From assembly GCA_030549495.1 (NCBI GenBank), contig JAUIRK010000193.1, positions 1-64,000 of the forward strand: a stretch of DNA of 64,000 bases, in the 5' to 3' direction. Under the pieces are notes generated by a model, which saw only the letters and a program-made list of their open reading frames with translations, was not told the DNA's origin and ran no database searches. The position numbers were made by a program, and so were the translations under genes. The stretch is from Nectonema munidae (Eukaryota > Nematomorpha > Nectonematoida > Nectonematidae). Positions 10,201 through 22,399 of this stretch are shown piece by piece; positions within the stretch are counted from its first letter, which is position 1, and each line of letters begins with the position of its first letter.

Positions 10201-13200
10201 TTTGATTATTTGACAAATATAATATTTAAAATCGTGCAAATTGCAAAGTATAGGTAATAACTTTCGTAACATCGTATGAGGTAGCAAAATATGAACAGAA
10301 AGTTTGATATTTTTTGATTTTTTAAAGAATATTTTTCGATTCTTTGATTACAGAATTTTATTTTGATTATTTGATAAAATATATTATATAGGTTGGAGAT
10401 GAATTATCGCGGTATACAGGTTGGAGATGAACCAACGTAGTATACAGGTATAATGTATATAAGTAATAACTTATGTAGCATCGTCTCCCCGAATGAGGTA
10501 TATCAAATCTTACATCTAGCAGAATGTGAACAGAAAGTTGAACATTGTCTCCCTAGTTATTTGTACATGGAATAGAAACCATCGTAGTATACAGGTTGAA
10601 GATGAATCATCGTAGTATACAGGTTGGAGATGAATTATCGTAGTATACAGGTTGGAGATGAATCATTGTAGTATATAGTTTGGAGATGAATCATCGTAGA
10701 ATACAGGTTGGAGAAGAATCATCGTAATATACGGGTTGGAGATAACACGCAAGTTGTCTACCCGCGTTCAACCGTACAGGTTATGAGATAATGTATAAAT
10801 TCTTATTTATAAATTATGATAGTAAAATGATTTCTGTTTTCTTCTTCATTAATTCAAGATTTCCTTTCACTTCTTAATAGGAAACAATTCAATTCATACA
10901 TTTAAGTTATTTTATCCTTTTAATAATCCACATCAATATCATCAATCCATATTACCCAGTGGTAAACGCTAACTATTCCTAATGGAACTAGCCTAATACG
11001 AACACATTTCAATTCAAAATTTTGAATTAATCCTTTCTTTTTGGACATCAAAGAGTAAATCTAGCCCACACACTTACCATTATATAGGATCTTTACACAC
11101 TCTATCCATTCAGTTATTCCTATAGCTTCTAATGCAATAATCTCTGAAAACTTTTTTTTAAATATTTTTCCGTTTGCAATGTATTTTAACTATAAAATAA
11201 TTGAGAAAAGCGATTTTTATTTATATATTGTAATGGTAATCGTAGCGTAGGGTGTTTTCATCGAAAACGCACAATTGTGCCGCTTGTATCGAACTATGAG
11301 GAAAGCAGGCTTGTTGCAGGATCGAACCCAAACCCTTGAGTTATCAAATCCAGCATCTAACCAACCCTACTCACGTTTTATAAAATCACAACTAAAAAGA
11401 ATATTGAAAGGCAAACTTTGTTAGCATGTATAATTTGCACTAATATAATTGTTGGTTTTTTAAATACTTGTTGTAAACTTTATTAAGTTATTTAATAACG
11501 AAAAAAGCATCTTACCCTGTTCACGAAACGGGCAATTTTGCAAACGGGATGTAACACATTGTATTTAAACTTTTTAGGCTTAGAAGGCATTTGTTTGTGA
11601 TGTGTTTAAAGTGTTGATTATAATTGTTTATGTATTACTAACCGTTTTTACATATCTTATTTTACAACACGCTTTAGCATACAGCATTTTTTTTTATCTT
11701 GATCAAAGATACCTTAATTAAAATTTTATAAAAACTTTGAATTAAAGATATTAAAATTTTTATATGCTTAATAAGACCGTGATATTTTGAAGACGTTTGT
11801 AAAATTTAATCTCAATAAAATATCCTGATCTTTCGATAAAATCATTTTCTCCAGAAATTAGGAATTAGATTGCGATATAAATAATAGAACAAAAGCCATA
11901 AACACCAATATGGATACACAAAAAGTAAAACTAGTCTTTATTTACTAAATAACTTTCCAAAAATAGCGAAAGCATTTAACGATCATTTTTAAAAGTCTGA
12001 CACACTTGGGAAATTTCTGTCACATTCACAATACATAGGTTGTATAGATAAGGAAGTACTTTGTAATAGTTGCAAAGAGTGCGATAGTTTAGAAGTTTCA
12101 ATCATGCTAAAAATTTAAAGAGACTTCTTTATTTTTGATGAAATAAAATGAAAAATATTCTCAAGTCTCGTGTCAATTTTCTGGGGAATCGAGAGGCTTG
12201 AACCCTTAAAGTCTCTAGAAACGAGAGTCTAATTTTGATGGCTGTGGGTTTATACAATACGGGTGAATCACGATAAATGTTTTTGAGTGGGGGCAGGCTT
12301 AAGAATAGAACGCAGTTGTGGGCTCTGTCATAAAGATGGACACTAAACTTTTTATTTTGTCTAAAGTAATCAAATATTCAACGAATTAGATTGCTTGAGA
12401 TATACTCATCCTATACGTCTAATTTCTTTCCAAACCTTCCCTCAAACAATTTGACCTAGAACTTGTTTTGATTTTTACAGTAGGGAATTTTATGTATGCG
12501 AGCACGTTTTCCATTTAAATCCAATAGATATCTTTACATTGTAATATAATTTTTGATATATTGCCCATGTGTTGAATGGCGAAACAACTAAAAAAACTGA
12601 ATAAAAAGTGAAACCAGAATTTTTTGATTTTAGCTGCGTGAAGAGAAATTACTTTATCTAAAAGTTTTTCTCCTCCCATATATGAATTATATATTCTTGA
12701 ATCAATTTTTGTACTTGAAGAAAGATATGTTTTTCGAAGCTTGAGAAAATCTTTTTGCTTTTGCCCGAGGTTCAACCTAAGAAAAATAGGTACTTATGGC
12801 TACAACTTTATTTTCTAGCCACTTGACAATTAAAACTTCGTAACTGTTTTCACATATCTCATAAACAAAAGTGTTTTAGAAGAAGTTCATCCATAATACA
12901 TTTATTAAAAACATTCGAAATTTTGATCGTATTTATAAAGCATTTTCCATCTTGTGGTTGTCAGTTTTTAGGCCGAGCTTTGGACATTTAAATCTCTATG
13001 ATCTGAAAGAAGGTGTACGTTTTTCTTGTCGTTTAATTCTCAATAAAGCTGTGACGTCTAATAGTGCCCTCCTTTTCCCAATAAGTAGGATACTTTAGGA
13101 TACAGATAAAAACCTTTAAAATTATTTATTTTCAAACTTAATTGACTATATATATGATCGGTACAACTGTTTTATTACAGGAAATCATATCACAAGCGAG

Positions 13201-13607
13201 GCTACAAAAGTAGAAGAAGTTCAAGTAGGAAACGTAGTAGGTCGCATGACAGAAGACACGCCCAGAAAAGATCTAGAACAAAAGAGCGTTCCTATTCCAG
13301 AAGGTAACTTGTGTTTCACGGCGCTTTAACTTAATTTTGCTATTATTCTTTTATCCTGTGTCATACGTTAAGTCGAAAGCACCACCATGAAGGCGAAAGT
13401 AGCAGTCATCACAGGAGGTCTCACAAATCAAGAAAGAGTAAAAAGGCAGATCATGTTGATAGTTTGTCTTCTGCCAAAGCTAGAAAATCGCCTACTCCAA
13501 CATCTACAAATGAAGTAAAGAATATTGTGGAAAAGTTTGCGATCTCTGAAAGTTCAACTACCGAACAATCATCCAAGATAGAGGTGGAAAACGAAAATGA
13601 GACATGA
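7239..13607 (+). CDS. Proline-rich and Arg/Ser-rich nuclear protein, 3' exons (RBBP6/SNAMA-like candidate)
   Basis: Exons that splice in phase with GT-AG: 7239-7287, 7347-7458, 7515-7540, 7625-7642, 8681-8764, 8818-8881, 9010-9051, 9113-9175, 9312-9440, 13181-13303, 13373-13607 (stop TGA). The first four are less certain. A Ser/Asn/Pro-rich part is followed by a Pro-rich part with NVPPPNLSRVPPPGFPP and then a long RS region (YSKDRSRENSRE, RHRSRETSRYKSRERN, SRRSSSRKRSRSHDRR). A Lys/Ser/Thr tail ends ENENET. RS regions act in nuclear RNA processing. VPPPGFPP before an RS region resembles RBBP6, but the DWNN, zinc knuckle and RING domains would lie upstream of the window, so the name is tentative; another SR-type protein is possible. 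Introns range from ~55 bp to 3.7 kb (9441-13180). Confidence 0.65.
7813..7948. mobile_element. piggyBac-type MITE, complete
   Basis: A 136-bp unit bounded by TTAA on both sides, with perfect 12-bp inverted ends TTAACCCATTTA/TAAATGGGTTAA. Inside are two CAGACGAT motifs and a short palindrome (GTTCC...GGAAC) next to one end. It lies in a probable intron of the RS-protein gene. Other members are at 33348, 34623 and 34905. Confidence 0.85.
10011..10790 (+). repeat. Composite satellite: ~140-160 bp units followed by ~28 bp minisatellite
   Basis: Part one repeats a unit beginning GATTCTTTGATTA at 10037, 10178 and 10338. Part two (about 10390-10770) repeats GGTTGGAGATGAATCATCG roughly every 28 bp with small changes. 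The same two-part block recurs in the same orientation at 49.1-50.1 kb, so this is a dispersed composite repeat. It sits in the 3.7-kb intron of the RS-protein gene. Confidence 0.85.
10791..13180 (+). other. Rest of the large intron of the RS-protein gene
   Basis: Apart from the SINE-like fragment at ~11235-11375 I see no coding or structured sequence here. Short open stretches on the - strand (for example 12515-12775) look like chance frames. Confidence 0.5.
11235..11375 (-). repeat. tRNA-derived SINE-like fragment
   Basis: On the - strand there is an A-box-like TGGTTAGATGCTG (11363-11351) and a B-box GGTTCGATCC (11328-11319), spaced as in a tRNA promoter. The presumed anticodon arm does not pair well, so this is a tRNA-derived repeat rather than a working tRNA gene. 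Confidence 0.5.
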
Positions 13608-13671
13608 AATCTAATCATATCAAAATTATTATTTAAAGTTTGTATTTTTATCATGAGTATGTGTACTTGAT

Positions 13672-13677
13672 AATAAA
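13672..13677 (+). terminator. Poly(A) signal of the RS-protein gene
   Basis: AATAAA ~65 nt after the TGA at 13605-13607, at a normal distance for a short 3' UTR. Confidence 0.55.
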
Positions 13678-13679
13678 TT

Positions 13680-14910
13680 CAAAATATCATTTTTCCAAAA
13701 GATTATTTTGTTAACTCATTAACTACCCTAATAATTTAAAAAGATGTAACTGATCAAAAATTCAAATAAATAAACACTTATTTGTATAATTAAGTCTTAA
13801 AACACATAAAAATTAATTTTTTTTCTCAATCAGATTCAAAATATTTTACATTCCACTTTGGGATAATAAGCACAAGAAGTTTCAAAATTCAAAAAAATTA
13901 AATTGTTCATTTAAATCGAAAAACTTTATTTACAGTGAAAATTTTTGAAACAGTTTTGTCTAAAGATATATTAGAATTCTCTTATTCTTTTTCTAATAGT
14001 TCGTTATAGTATCACTATAACATAAATATCATTAAAAATTGAATTAAAACCACAAGAAAATCTACTTAATTGAAAGAATATTCAAAAATACAATGCCTTT
14101 ATCCTCGTTGTCTCCCCATTTTTATTATTTCAAATCAAGCACGGAACAAACTTTATTATAAACAGTATCAAATTAAACACACCCGAATGTCTAGCTATAC
14201 TTAAATCATAATGATTTGTATATCGTTGTCTCCTCTTTGTTATTATATCAAATTTTATCCTAAATGGTAGAAATATGTAATTGATTATAGTGAATAAAAT
14301 TATGATAGGGTAGTGGATGCCTTTATCATTTTGGGGGGTAGAAAGATTATACTAGACAAAATTATAAGAATTTATTGCATTTCTTCATTCTTTTGTGAGT
14401 TTATAAGATAGTTGCTAAAAATTATAAGAGGGGTAAAAATTTAATAAAAGCTATCTTAAAAATTAATTAACCGTAACTCACCCATTAAATATTAAAGTAT
14501 TATTTATAAATTGGAATGAGGAGTTAAAAACAGTATAAATTAGACTTGAAAACAAACAATATTAACTAATCAATATAGACGCTCAAATGCACTAGAGTAA
14601 GTATAAAGGTCATTTAATTTTAACTTAAAGGGTAACAATAAATTTAATGTTATTTGGAAAACATTCCTAACTTGTTTCATTTCAAAATAAATGTGTTTTT
14701 TTCTAAAAAAATAAATCAAAGCACGTAATTTTTAGTGGAATTTTTGTAACCAAATTTTGAATTGAAATTATAAAAGATCTTTATTGGATTCACTCTCGTG
14801 TCTCAACCTCTTTAAGTTAATGAAGATATTGAATTATGTGACAAAGGAGTTTTCAAACTCATATGAAATCGATACACATTTTTTAAACCATCCTATAAAA
14901 TTTTCCGCAC
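13680..14910. other. Intergenic, no gene recognised
   Basis: AT-rich sequence after the RS-protein gene and before the first piggyBac copy. The only structure seen is the 14235-14319 block, which recurs inside that piggyBac. Confidence 0.5.
14235..14319 (+). repeat. 85-bp block repeated inside piggyBac copy 1
   Basis: Identical to 16467-16567 except that the second copy carries 16 extra bases (TCATACATGGATCAAA). The second copy interrupts the transposase coding sequence; this one lies outside the piggyBac ends. Confidence 0.85.
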
Positions 14911-16985
14911 ACTAGAAGGACCAAAGACGTCAATTGACGTAAACTATACTTTGATATTGGATTTATCACTATATCATGTGTGACTATACAATCATACTAC
15001 GTGACAATGTTTTAATTAATGTTTCATTTGATATATGTGTTATTTTATCTTTGAAGAATTCAACTTCAAGATGATGTGTCATTTTTGACATAAAGAATCA
15101 TCTGCGTCAATTGATTATATTATTATATTGATTCATACATATACGAATAAGTATATAATTAGTTTTTTTGCTTCATTCTTTGCTTCTCATTCATTTCTTT
15201 GTCTTGCAATTCTTTTCGATCATCATGGATATGCTTTTTCAAGTGGATAATCTGGCAGTGATTTTTCGGATGAAGATGAGAATGGAATCTTCCTTTTTGA
15301 GCAGAGTTTTTGCATTTCTAGTGATATTCCTTTTTCTTGTAATGGTAAGATGAAAGCGAAGATAACGAGAATCAGAAAAATTCAGACATCTTTATCGGTA
15401 AAGACAAAACAATTTGGACAAAAAATGAATTGAAGAGAAGACGCGTTCAACAACAAAACATAACAAGATTTTCGCGAGGTCCAACAATTTATGCTATCAC
15501 TCATACAGAAAAAAACAGTCCTCTTTCTTCCTTTCGACTTCTTTTTTCTGAAAAAATGCTTCGATTCATTCAGCAGTGCACAATTGTAGAAGCTAAAAGA
15601 GTAACAAAAAATTCGGATTGGAATGTTTCTTTAGAAGAATTAGAAAAATTCATAGGCTTGATATTCACTAGAGGAGTTATTGGTGCAAAAAACTTACCCA
15701 TAAAAAGTATGTGGAATAAAGAATGGGGTTATGAAAATTTTCCCAGTACTATGGCACGTACACGGTTTTTAGAAATAATGAAGTTTCTTCGTCTTGTCTA
15801 CAAAAGTGAAAGGAAAATTCGATTTGTCCAAGATAAATTTTGCTTGATTTCTTCAGTGTGGGAATTTATACAAAAATGCTTTGTTCCAGGCGCATTTATC
15901 ACTGTGGACGAACAACTTATGCCGTGCAAGTCTAGGTGCCTGATAAATACGGCATAAAGTTTTGGCTTGCTGTTGACCTAGACAAAATATTTGGTGAATG
16001 GTTTTCCTTACCTTGGCAAAGACAACACCACTCAAAATAGTGCAATCTCTCCAACTGAGGGTGGTTATGAAGTTGATCAAGCCTTATTATAACAGAGGGT
16101 ACAACATTACTTGCGATAACTACTTCACATCACTCAACTTGGCTGTACAACTCCATCAAAAAAGTGTAGCTTGGTTGGTACCATTCGCAACACAAGGAAA
16201 GAAATACCTTTGATTTTGAAAGAAAAACACGCACTTTATCATACTTTAGCCTTGAAATCAGAAGAACATCGATTCCTCACTCTTACGAAGTACCAATGCA
16301 AGAAGTCCAAATCTGTCATCATTCTCAGCAGCATGTTCAAGTACCAACTGAGAACAACCAGAAGAAAAAACCGGAAACTTTTCTTTTTTATAATCAAACA
16401 AAGTCAGGTGTCGATGTGTTTGACCAAATGATAAGATTGTATTCATTAAAAGCAGCAAGTAGAAGATTTTGTTATTATATCAAATCATACATGGATCAAA
16501 TTTTATCCTAAATGGTAGAAATATGTAATTGATTATAGTGAATAAAATTATGATAGGGTAGTGGATGTCCAAGTTTTTTACAATATCTTGAACATGGCCT
16601 CAATAAATAGTTGGATACTTTACAATAAATTGAATAATTCTAATTTATCAAGGTTGAAATTTTTGCAACAACTTAGTGAACAATTGACTGAATATAAAAT
16701 TCATGGGGAGAAGGAATTTTCACAAACTATCGAAAGATGCTTACCGCCTAAGCGTAGAACTTGTTCCAACAAAAATTGCAAGAATAGAACTACAGATTTA
16801 TGTTGTGGCTGTAAAAAGCCAATTTGTCGTACATGTGTGGTAAAAAATGCAAAACTTGCATTTAATATTTGTTTTTTAACTTAAATAAATTTTTTTATTT
16901 GAAGAAATTCAAGATAATTTTGATATTTGATATATTGACCTATTCGGACCTTTATGGTAAATTTTTTTGGTCCTTCTGGTGTTAA
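14911..16985 (+). mobile_element. piggyBac transposon, copy 1 (broken)
   Basis: The left end ACTAGAAGGACCAAA (14912-14926) and the right end, reading TTAACACCAGAAGGACCAAA on the opposite strand (16985-16966), form inverted repeats. TTAA is kept on the right only. Between them is a piggyBac transposase. The family moves by cut-and-paste into TTAA sites. Diverged ends, frame breaks and an internal insertion mark it as an old, inactive copy. Confidence 0.85.
15349..16884 (+). pseudogene. piggyBac transposase, frame-broken
   Basis: The acidic N-terminus (DESEDNENQKNSD) is open from ~15349 into the 15430-15957 frame. The catalytic region follows, with the first Asp in FITVDEQLMPCKS (~15895-15930), the second in ITCDNYFTS (~16113-16140) and the third in KSGVDVFDQM (~16403-16432). 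A Cys-rich finger ends the protein (CSNKNCKNRTTDLCCGCKK, then CRTC). The reading frame shifts near 15945-16000 and again near 16200-16300. A ~96-bp block is inserted at ~16467-16562 within the conserved YSLKAASRR...VQVFYNILNMASINSW segment. All three catalytic Asp are still encoded, but in different frames. Confidence 0.85.
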
Positions 16986-17019
16986 TAAAGTTTAAATTAT
17001 AAATTCAAAGAATGGAAAA

Positions 17020-18720
17020 TACAGTAAAACCTCGATATAAAGAAGTTGTTGGGAAATCAAGTTCTAGTTCATACAAAGCCAGTTTTGTTTTAAAGCGAGG
17101 GTTAAATTAAAATGTCAACTTTGTTTTTACTGGACCTTAATTTCCTTAAATAAATTTCTCTGAAACACACCTCATAAGGTTGAGGCTATATCAAGGATGA
17201 CTGCCCAAGAAAACAAAATAAAAAAAACTTTTAATAAAAAATTTGATTTTTATTTTAAAAAAAAATCCCTAATCCGTGTCTGTATTAAAGAAGAGTTTCT
17301 GCACTTTTTAATAAAGTTGTCAACTTTTGTAATGTTATCGAACATTTTTTGTGCTGTGTTTTGAGCTTGCAGGAAATTCATAACTTCACTACAATGTTCT
17401 AGAGCATTAGTGGCAGTTGGCGCAGGTTTGGACAAATTATTTTCTTCATCTTCGTCACTCTGCTCTTGTGGATCAGAAAGCCTACTGGATGCATTTTATA
17501 ATAAAATCATCTGTGAGAGGAGCTGAAGTGAACAATTTATCGTCAACTGCAATGTAGTTTTCTAAGTCAAAAGATGTTTGGAGTCCCACTTGAGACGCTC
17601 TTTCTATCACAAAGGGTAGATTTTCAGTAATGTTTTCTGAAACACTTGTGTATTCACACGGCGTTATTCTTCCATAGACTGCACAAAGCCGGCGTGTTTA
17701 AAAGAGTTTTGAATAGTTTCACTAGTGACTGAAGACCATGCTTTCCGGTTCATATGAAGAGCATCGAGAACGTTGATAGAATAAGTAGAGCCCTTGTCAA
17801 CAGCTGTAATCAGTTTTTCAACTAAAGTCACTCTATAATGAAATTTTAAGTTTTTTATATCTCCCTGGTTCATAGGTTTGCTGGCAAAAATTGTAGAGTA
17901 ATATTTGTTAACGTTATTTTTGAATGAGATGCTACATTGTCTAATATAAGAACAACGTGTCGCTTTTCAGATCGAAAACGAGTGTCAAGTTTTTCCAACC
18001 ATGAAAGAAATATTGGAGTATCCATCCAAGCTTTTTTGTTCGCTTTATATTCTGTTGGCACAGATTTAACATTTCTAAAACAACGTGGTTTTAAGGATTT
18101 ACCAATCACCAGTAAAGGAAGTTTATCTTTACCTGTCATGTTAGCTCCTACTAATAACTTCAACCTTTCTTTGGACAGCTTTCCCCATTGCATTCTTCTC
18201 CTTCTAGCACAAATGATGAAGAAGGTAACAATTTAAAAAATAAACCCGTCTCGTCAACATTATAAATATCTTCGGGTTCGTATGTGTTTAAAATGTGTGG
18301 TAAAATTTTATCAAACCATTCGTTTAAAGGCTCTGCTGGAACATCTTTTGTTTCACCCCAAATTTCCGGTAGGAGACCATAAAGATCAATCTTTGAAGTG
18401 GTTGAAACGCCTAAAAAGAGTTTTTAGAAATGATTGAATGAAGAAAACGCGTGCTTCAAACAACTTTATTTCATTTTTTGCGTCCTGAAGAAGACAATTG
18501 AAAGTATGCATATTGGTTTAACATATTTGAGCGGGTTATTGATACCAAATTTTTTGAGCCTTTGAACTTCTTGAGCAATAAATTTTTTATCTAAATTTGA
18601 ATGCAACCTTGATTTGATGGCTATAGGTTTGCAACTCTTAGAGAAATTGGGAAAAAGTTGAGGATATGGAATGTTAAGAGGTTTTAACTTTCCGTCTACG
18701 GACAATTTTGTTATAGCTTA
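17020..18720 (-). mobile_element. Tigger/pogo-type transposon relic
   Basis: The left end has TA (17020-17021) followed by CAGTAAAACCTCGATATAA, a typical Tigger terminal sequence. On the - strand the transposase gives IYNVDETGLFFKLLP (~18290-18225), LLVGANMTGKDKLPLLVIGK (~18160-18100) and VVLILDNVASHS (~17960-17930), the usual DDE_1 pattern, then a C-terminal part in another frame (17873-17664) and a last piece at 17435-17250. Upstream, 18705-18466 is open but its link to the core is unclear. Several frame changes show it is dead. No matching right end was found; it stops near the 25-bp inverted repeat at 18724. Confidence 0.75.
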
Positions 18721-18723
18721 GTT

Positions 18724-18748
18724 TACGGACATATGGCATTTTACTCCA
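18724..18748. repeat. 25-bp inverted repeat, left arm, flanking piggyBac copy 2
   Basis: TACGGACATATGGCATTTTA plus 5 more bases, exactly inverted at 22348-22372. The pair brackets piggyBac copy 2 and may be its subterminal inverted repeats. Confidence 0.7.
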
Positions 18749-19663
18749 TGTATGCATGCAAACTAAAATACAGTGAGAAACGAATGCAACGCAATAATTT
18801 GGGCTCATAGTGAGCACTCGCGTCATAGCTGATCCGCGATATCGTTTTTAACATAGAAATTTGCATAAACTCGGTGTTTTTGATGTTTTTTCTTTTTCAG
18901 TTGGCTACATAGAAAAGACTTATAATAATTAACACTGAAAAATTGATAAGCTATAATTTGTGAATCGATTGTTGAAAGAAATTCATGTTTTCTTTCAAAC
19001 GGTTTATCATAATCGAAAAGTGGTGCTTAGAAGCTAAATATGTGAAATACCTATGATAAGTATCCACGCTTATAATGGTAGTATGTATACGTAGATGGAA
19101 GCTAAATGCATAACGCGTTATGTGCGATTTCGGGGTATACTGATTCAAGTTATAAAGGTTATTCACTGTACCAAAAAGGAATATGAAAAACATGAAACAC
19201 ATAAACGTTGTGGTGTAAATACACAAGTAGAGTTTTGGCTGTAAACAAAATAAATCATTTCGTTATATGCACGAAATGCATCAAACAAATGTTGTCTATG
19301 GTAAGAATATAGTAACGCTTGTATGCTATAAAATCTCCACAGAATGCTCATAAATATAATATAGCTGACGTAATACAATACAGTTTGAAAACTAACTTGT
19401 GTGATGTATTTTTCTGTAATAAAAGAAATGATCCGATTAATGATGTGCAATGCGTATATAATAATGCGCTTATATGATACCGATTCAATAGGATACAGTC
19501 CGTTCGTTTCACACGAATCAAATCAAATCAAAAAACAGTCCGTTCGTCCTTGAAATTTGATGATTGAATCTAGCTTGTGTTCGTGGATTCTATTATTATA
19601 TATCCGAGATCGATTATTTTTGTTTATGGCTTCATAAAAATCGTTTTATAATGAACTCAGATC

Positions 19664-22015
19664 ATAAGCTCATCCACTTTCTTTGAAGACTCAGGTGATT
19701 CTTTTTCAGTCGAATCTGATTCCTGCCTTTCATATAGTGATCAGGAAATCGATGATAATTTGATTTCTTCTGATAACATTGATTACAGTTGGGAACCTTT
19801 CACAGACTCAAGAGGAAGATCACGCTCTGAAAACATTCGAGATGTTGCATCTTTACCCCCTGGACCTAAGGGTCGTGCCTCAGGTGAAAAGGATTTGATG
19901 AAAATTTTTAATTTTTTCTTTACCCAGGAAATTATATCTTATATATTCAGCAAAACCAAGCTGAAGATGCAACTTAATTACGAGTAAGTTTTCATTTTTC
20001 TCAATTTATATGTAAATAAACAAACGTTTAGAGCACTGGTTCCCAGCCTTATGTCTATTTTAAACTATTTTTTTACCCATGGACCCCTATAACATGACAG
20101 GTTGAGCCAAAAATGCTAGGGTTAGAGGTTAGGCTTGTATCTCAGAAAGACATATTCTAATTTCAGAATAAAAACATGAAAAATTAAAATGCTCTTGGAA
20201 ACCGTCAAAAATTGTTGATGGACTGATTGTGGTCTATAGACCACCGGTTGAAAACCATAGGTTTAGAAGTTTTTGATAGATAAATCACTTGTACATACTT
20301 TGATTTTAAATTTTGAAATTAAGTCAGGCAAAGTTAACTTGAATTCTAATTTTGTATTTTCTCTTATCATTTGAGAAAGCACTATCTACACTTCTTTTTT
20401 AAATTTTTTTTCAAGTTTAGTTATATAAACTATTTCCGTTCTGTTATATAAATATTTTTATGACTCGAGATTCATAGTTTTTTGAGTATATTTTGTTCGT
20501 TATTTCATAGTTCTAAACTTTGTCTTTTTGGAATATTTTATGTTCAGTTTATAGTAAAAAGTTTTTTTCGTTTATCATTGCCTGTCTGTACTGAAAAGTA
20601 GTCCCAACACTTTCAAAAAATTATAAAATCTGAAATCGTTGAATTACATGGGTTTTAGGGATAGGAGATAAGTATATTCCATGATTTTATTTTTTGTTAT
20701 TTTTTATAGAAAAGAGAGGCCCAAGTATGCTTACTTGAAATATTGTTTTGAATGCTTTGAGGTTCACCATATACTCACCTACTTTTCTTGCTTGATTTAC
20801 TTGGGTCAGAATATGGATCAGAGAATAAAAGTAACTGATTTGTTCAATGACAGTTACGGAATTCCTTTTTTGAAAGCATCTCTTGGGAGGGACATGTTCA
20901 CACTGATTCATGTTTTTCTCTGTTTCGAAGACAAGATCTCTAGAGACCCCAATGATAAAATATCAGCTATTAGATATATACATAGCCATTTTTATCAGAT
21001 TTTTTCTGAATATTGGACTCCCAATGCTAATGTTACAGTGGATGAGCAGTTGGTGAGTTTTAGAGGTGGATCTAATATTAAGATCCAAAAAAGCCTGGAC
21101 ATTATGGCTTTAAATTTTATCATCTTAACGATTCTCAAAGTTTTTATTGTTTAAAACCTGAGTTGTATGTTTCCGGGCTTCCTGACAAAGAATACTTTTC
21201 AGCATTTTCAATTATGAAGAGGTTAATTAGCGATGCTAATCTCCCTAAAGGCTCTGGTATTTTTTGACAGGTTTTTTACCTCATATAAAATAGTCAAATG
21301 GGCACTTGAAAGAAACTACACTGTTTGTGGTACAGCAATATCTACAAGAAAGTTTATTCCTAATATATTAAAACCACCTTATTTGAAAAGTTTGAAATTT
21401 CAAGAATGTGAATCTCGCATAATTTATTGTAAAGAAGCTTCACTTTCTGCCTACATTCCTCGAAAACATTTCAAGAAAAATTTCAAAGTTGTCTATGTCT
21501 TTTCTCCTCAGCATAGAAACAAAGTTGAAATTACTTCTGTACATGGAAAACCCGAGACATTGTTGGAATACAACAAAAACAAAAGTGGTGTGGATGTTGC
21601 AAATCGAATGGTTCGACAATTTAGAACTATAAACCGTGTAGAAGATGGACAGTAGCTGTTTTTTCGAATTATCTCGATATTTCGTGCTTGAACACATATA
21701 TTATCTTCAGGTTCAATTCCTCCGAAAACTGCTCTTCTAATATGATTCACGGTAGAAAAACATTTAAAAAAACTAGCTTTGTGCTTGGCTACTGAATCAA
21801 TGATGATAAGAGCCTCAACCCCTCAAATTAATTTGAAAGTAAAGTCTCTTCTAAACTTTTATGGGTTTTCATCCCAAGATCACCTCTCAAGTTCATACAG
21901 AGGATTTTATGTCTGTCTTCCTAAAAAAGTGAGAACGACGAGAAAATGTAAAAGATGTTCTCATTATATCTGCAAAACACATTCACATATTGCCTGCTCC
22001 CACTGCTTATCGTAA
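19664..22015 (+). pseudogene. piggyBac transposase, copy 2 (broken, with intron)
   Basis: Exon 1 (19664-19983) encodes an acidic N-terminus (SSSTFFEDSGDSFSVESDS ... SRSENIRDVASLPPGPKG). Its expected start codon appears as ATA. A donor (GA|GTAAGT at 19984) and an acceptor (TTTTTATAG before 20710) mark an intron that now contains a hAT MITE. Exon 2 continues with LGRDMFTLIHVFLCFEDK, TVDEQLVSFRGGS (first Asp), FFDRFFTS (second Asp) and NKSGVDVANRMV (third Asp), then a finger CKRCSHYICKTHSHIACSHC. Frames change near 21120-21240 and around 21650-21780. It belongs to the same subfamily as the copy at 56.9-58.6 kb. Confidence 0.85.
20034..20260. mobile_element. hAT-type MITE inside the piggyBac intron
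   Basis: Flanked by GTTTAGAG (20026-20033) and GTTTAGAA (20261-20268), an 8-bp target duplication with one change. The ends CACTGGTTCCCAGCC and, inverted, CTATGGTTTTCAACC are diverged hAT termini. It carries no coding sequence. Confidence 0.75.
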
Positions 22016-22347
22016 CTTTTTATGCTGCTTCAATAAACTTTGCTATTTTCCTGTATTTTCTAATTAATTCAAATTGTTAAATTATGGAAATTGAAAATCT
22101 TTTCCAAAATATAAGGAAATATTCTATATAAAATATTTTTTTATAAGTGACCAAAAAAAATTTAACGCCATCTAGAAAATATTTTAGAAATTTTGGTCTT
22201 ATTCATCTTATATTCATTCTTGCAAAAAAGGTGCAAAACATATGAACAAAACAACGGTGACTCAATATGGGTGATTTTCCAATAAAAATTTACGTGCTGG
22301 TAAAAATTTTTGCATAATGAAATTTTTTTCATTATTTCTGAAAGCCT

Positions 22348-22372
22348 GGAGTAAAATGCCATATGTCCGTAG
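22348..22372. repeat. 25-bp inverted repeat, right arm, flanking piggyBac copy 2
   Basis: Exact reverse complement of 18724-18748, 3.6 kb away. Confidence 0.7.
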
Positions 22373-22399
22373 TCCGAAGGTAGCACACAATTTCAATGA

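Noticed and set aside
10037-10287. Open frames on the - strand in the satellite units
   Set aside because: They recur only because the units repeat; composition is AT-driven and no family is seen.
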